Positions 62,650 through 64,000 of a stretch of 64,000 nt of DNA are shown piece by piece. The notes beneath the pieces are model-generated. The model had not been told where the DNA came from and did no database searches. It saw nothing but the letters and a program-made list of their open reading frames with translations. The DNA comes from Pardosa pseudoannulata (taxonomy: Eukaryota > Arthropoda > Arachnida > Araneae > Lycosidae). The stretch is taken from contig CM063500.1 in NCBI GenBank assembly GCA_032207245.1, positions 31,457,790 through 31,521,789 of the forward strand. The letters run 5' to 3'. How positions within the stretch are numbered: the first letter of the stretch is position 1; every line of letters begins with the position of its first letter. A program made the translations under genes and the position numbers.

Positions 62650-64000
62650 AAAATTAAGTATTTAAATATTTAATATCATGTAACGTATTTAATAAATTGA
62701 ATTACACCAGGACTGACTATTATGTTTATTTCAAATGAGAAATACATTTGAGTAAATTTACCAATGATGTTTTGTTAAATTATTGAACAAAACTTTACTA
62801 GATAAATTCGGTTGTCTAATGTTAAAAAATAACCATCCAACATTTAGAACTACTGAAAATTACCTATATAAAATTAAGTATTTAAATATCTAATATCATG
62901 TAATTTATTTAATAAATTGAATTACACCAGGGCACACTATTATGTTTAATTCAAATGAAAAATGCATTTAAGCAAATCCATTAATGTTTTATTAAATTAG
63001 TGAACAAAACTTTACTAGCTAAACTCCTTGGTCTGATGTCAAAAAATGACCAACCAACATTTAGATCTACTGAAAATTACCGATATGAAATTAAGTATTT
63101 AAATATCTAATATTATGTAACTTATTTAATAAATTGAATTACACCAGGACTCACTCTTATGTTTATTTCAAACGAGAAATACATTTGAGTAAATTAATTA
63201 ATGATGCTTTATTAAATTAGTGAACAAAACTTTACTAGCTAAATTCCGTTGTCTGATGTCAAAAAATGACCAACCAACATTTAGATCTACTGAAAATTAC
63301 TGATATGAAATTAATTATTTAAATATCTAATATCATGTAACTTATTTAATAAATTGAATTACACCAAAACTCACTATTATGTTTATTTTAAATGAAAAAG
63401 ACATTTGAGTAAATTCATTAATGATATTTTATTAAATTAAGTCAACAAAACTTTACTAGCTATTTTTCCTTGTCTAATGTCAAAAAATAACCATCCAACA
63501 TTTAGATCTACTGAAAATTACCGATATGATATTAAATATTTAAATATCTAATATCATGTAACTTATTTCATAAATTGAATTACACTAGGACACACTATTA
63601 TGTTTAATTCAAATGAAAAATACATTTAAGTAAATTCATTAAGGATGCTTTATTAAATTAGTGAACAAAACTTTATTAGCTAAACTCTGTTGTCCAAAGT
63701 CAAAAAATAACCACCCAACATTTAGATCTACTGACAATTACAATATGAAATTAAGTAGTTAAATATCTAATATCATGTAACTTATTTAATAAAAGGAATA
63801 ACACCATACTCATTATTATGTTATTTTTAAATGAAAAATACATTTGAGTAAATTCATTAATGAGTTTTATTAAATTAGTGAAAAAAAACTTTACTAGCAA
63901 AACTCCGTTATCTAATATCAAAATATAGCCATCCAAAATTTAGATCTACTGAAAATTACTGATAGGAAATTAAGTATTTAAATATCTAATATCATGTAAC
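62650..64000. repeat. Satellite array, 219-bp unit, at least 6 copies, runs off the window
   Basis: The phrase tttaaatatctaatatcatg recurs at 62661, 62881, 63098, 63318, 63539, 63758 and 63977. Spacing is 217-221 bp. Other landmarks: ttaataaattgaattacacc, gaacaaaactttactagct, caacatttagatctactgaa. Units in the centre are very similar. The array is still in progress at base 64000. The minus-strand frame at 63751-63936 is a repeat artefact. Confidence 0.95.

Overview
This window is a repeat-dense, strongly A+T-rich stretch of a eukaryotic genome, most probably an arthropod and perhaps a spider or other chelicerate. The organism call is an inference from the mix of elements (tRNA-derived SINEs, an RNase H-bearing LINE, Ty3/gypsy, Tc1/mariner, hAT and piggyBac copies, very long TA microsatellites) and not from any host gene. 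I found no convincing host protein-coding gene, rRNA or functional tRNA. Almost everything identifiable is a mobile element, a remnant of one, or a tandem array.

Layout. 1-2.9 kb: a hAT element with an 8-bp target duplication, interrupted in its transposase frame by a mariner-type element. 2.9-7.25 kb: about 13 copies of a ~334-bp repeat. 8.8-10.1 kb: 7 copies of a ~188-bp repeat. 11.4-14.15 kb: alternating two-module repeat with an inverted module at its end. 14.6-16.7 kb: a piggyBac-type MITE and a decayed Tc1-like element. 17.2-18.1 kb: a SINE and a piggyBac-like transposase remnant. 18.1-22.7 kb: three copies of a ~1.8-kb unit. 23.4-26.8 kb: a ~660-bp tandem pair split by a 5'-truncated LINE that has a clean target duplication and the longest intact reading frame here. 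27.2-34.6 kb: microsatellites, a candidate solo LTR, a 199-bp array, a second copy of the piggyBac MITE and a hAT MITE. 34.97-45.0 kb: a ~120-bp satellite with higher-order structure, carrying a solo LTR, a piggyBac element, a SINE head and a 3'-truncated Ty3/gypsy element. 45-64 kb: further arrays (about 175, 190, 395, 500, 290, 267 and 219 bp), two SINEs, several TA tracts and a fold-back palindrome, with a satellite running off the right edge.

How the parts relate. The layers can be ordered by nesting: satellite first, then solo LTR and segmental duplication, then piggyBac and SINE, then gypsy inside the SINE, then a deletion joining gypsy to the second LTR copy. The transposase and pol genes are mostly broken. 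The LINE frame is intact in length, but its reverse-transcriptase motif reads YVED. I did not find a new functional system. The most unusual structures are the 44-bp-spaced palindromes in the piggyBac element, the Tc1-like remnant with a 36-residue D-E spacing, the fold-back hairpin at 60.4 kb, and the density of unrelated medium-length satellites.
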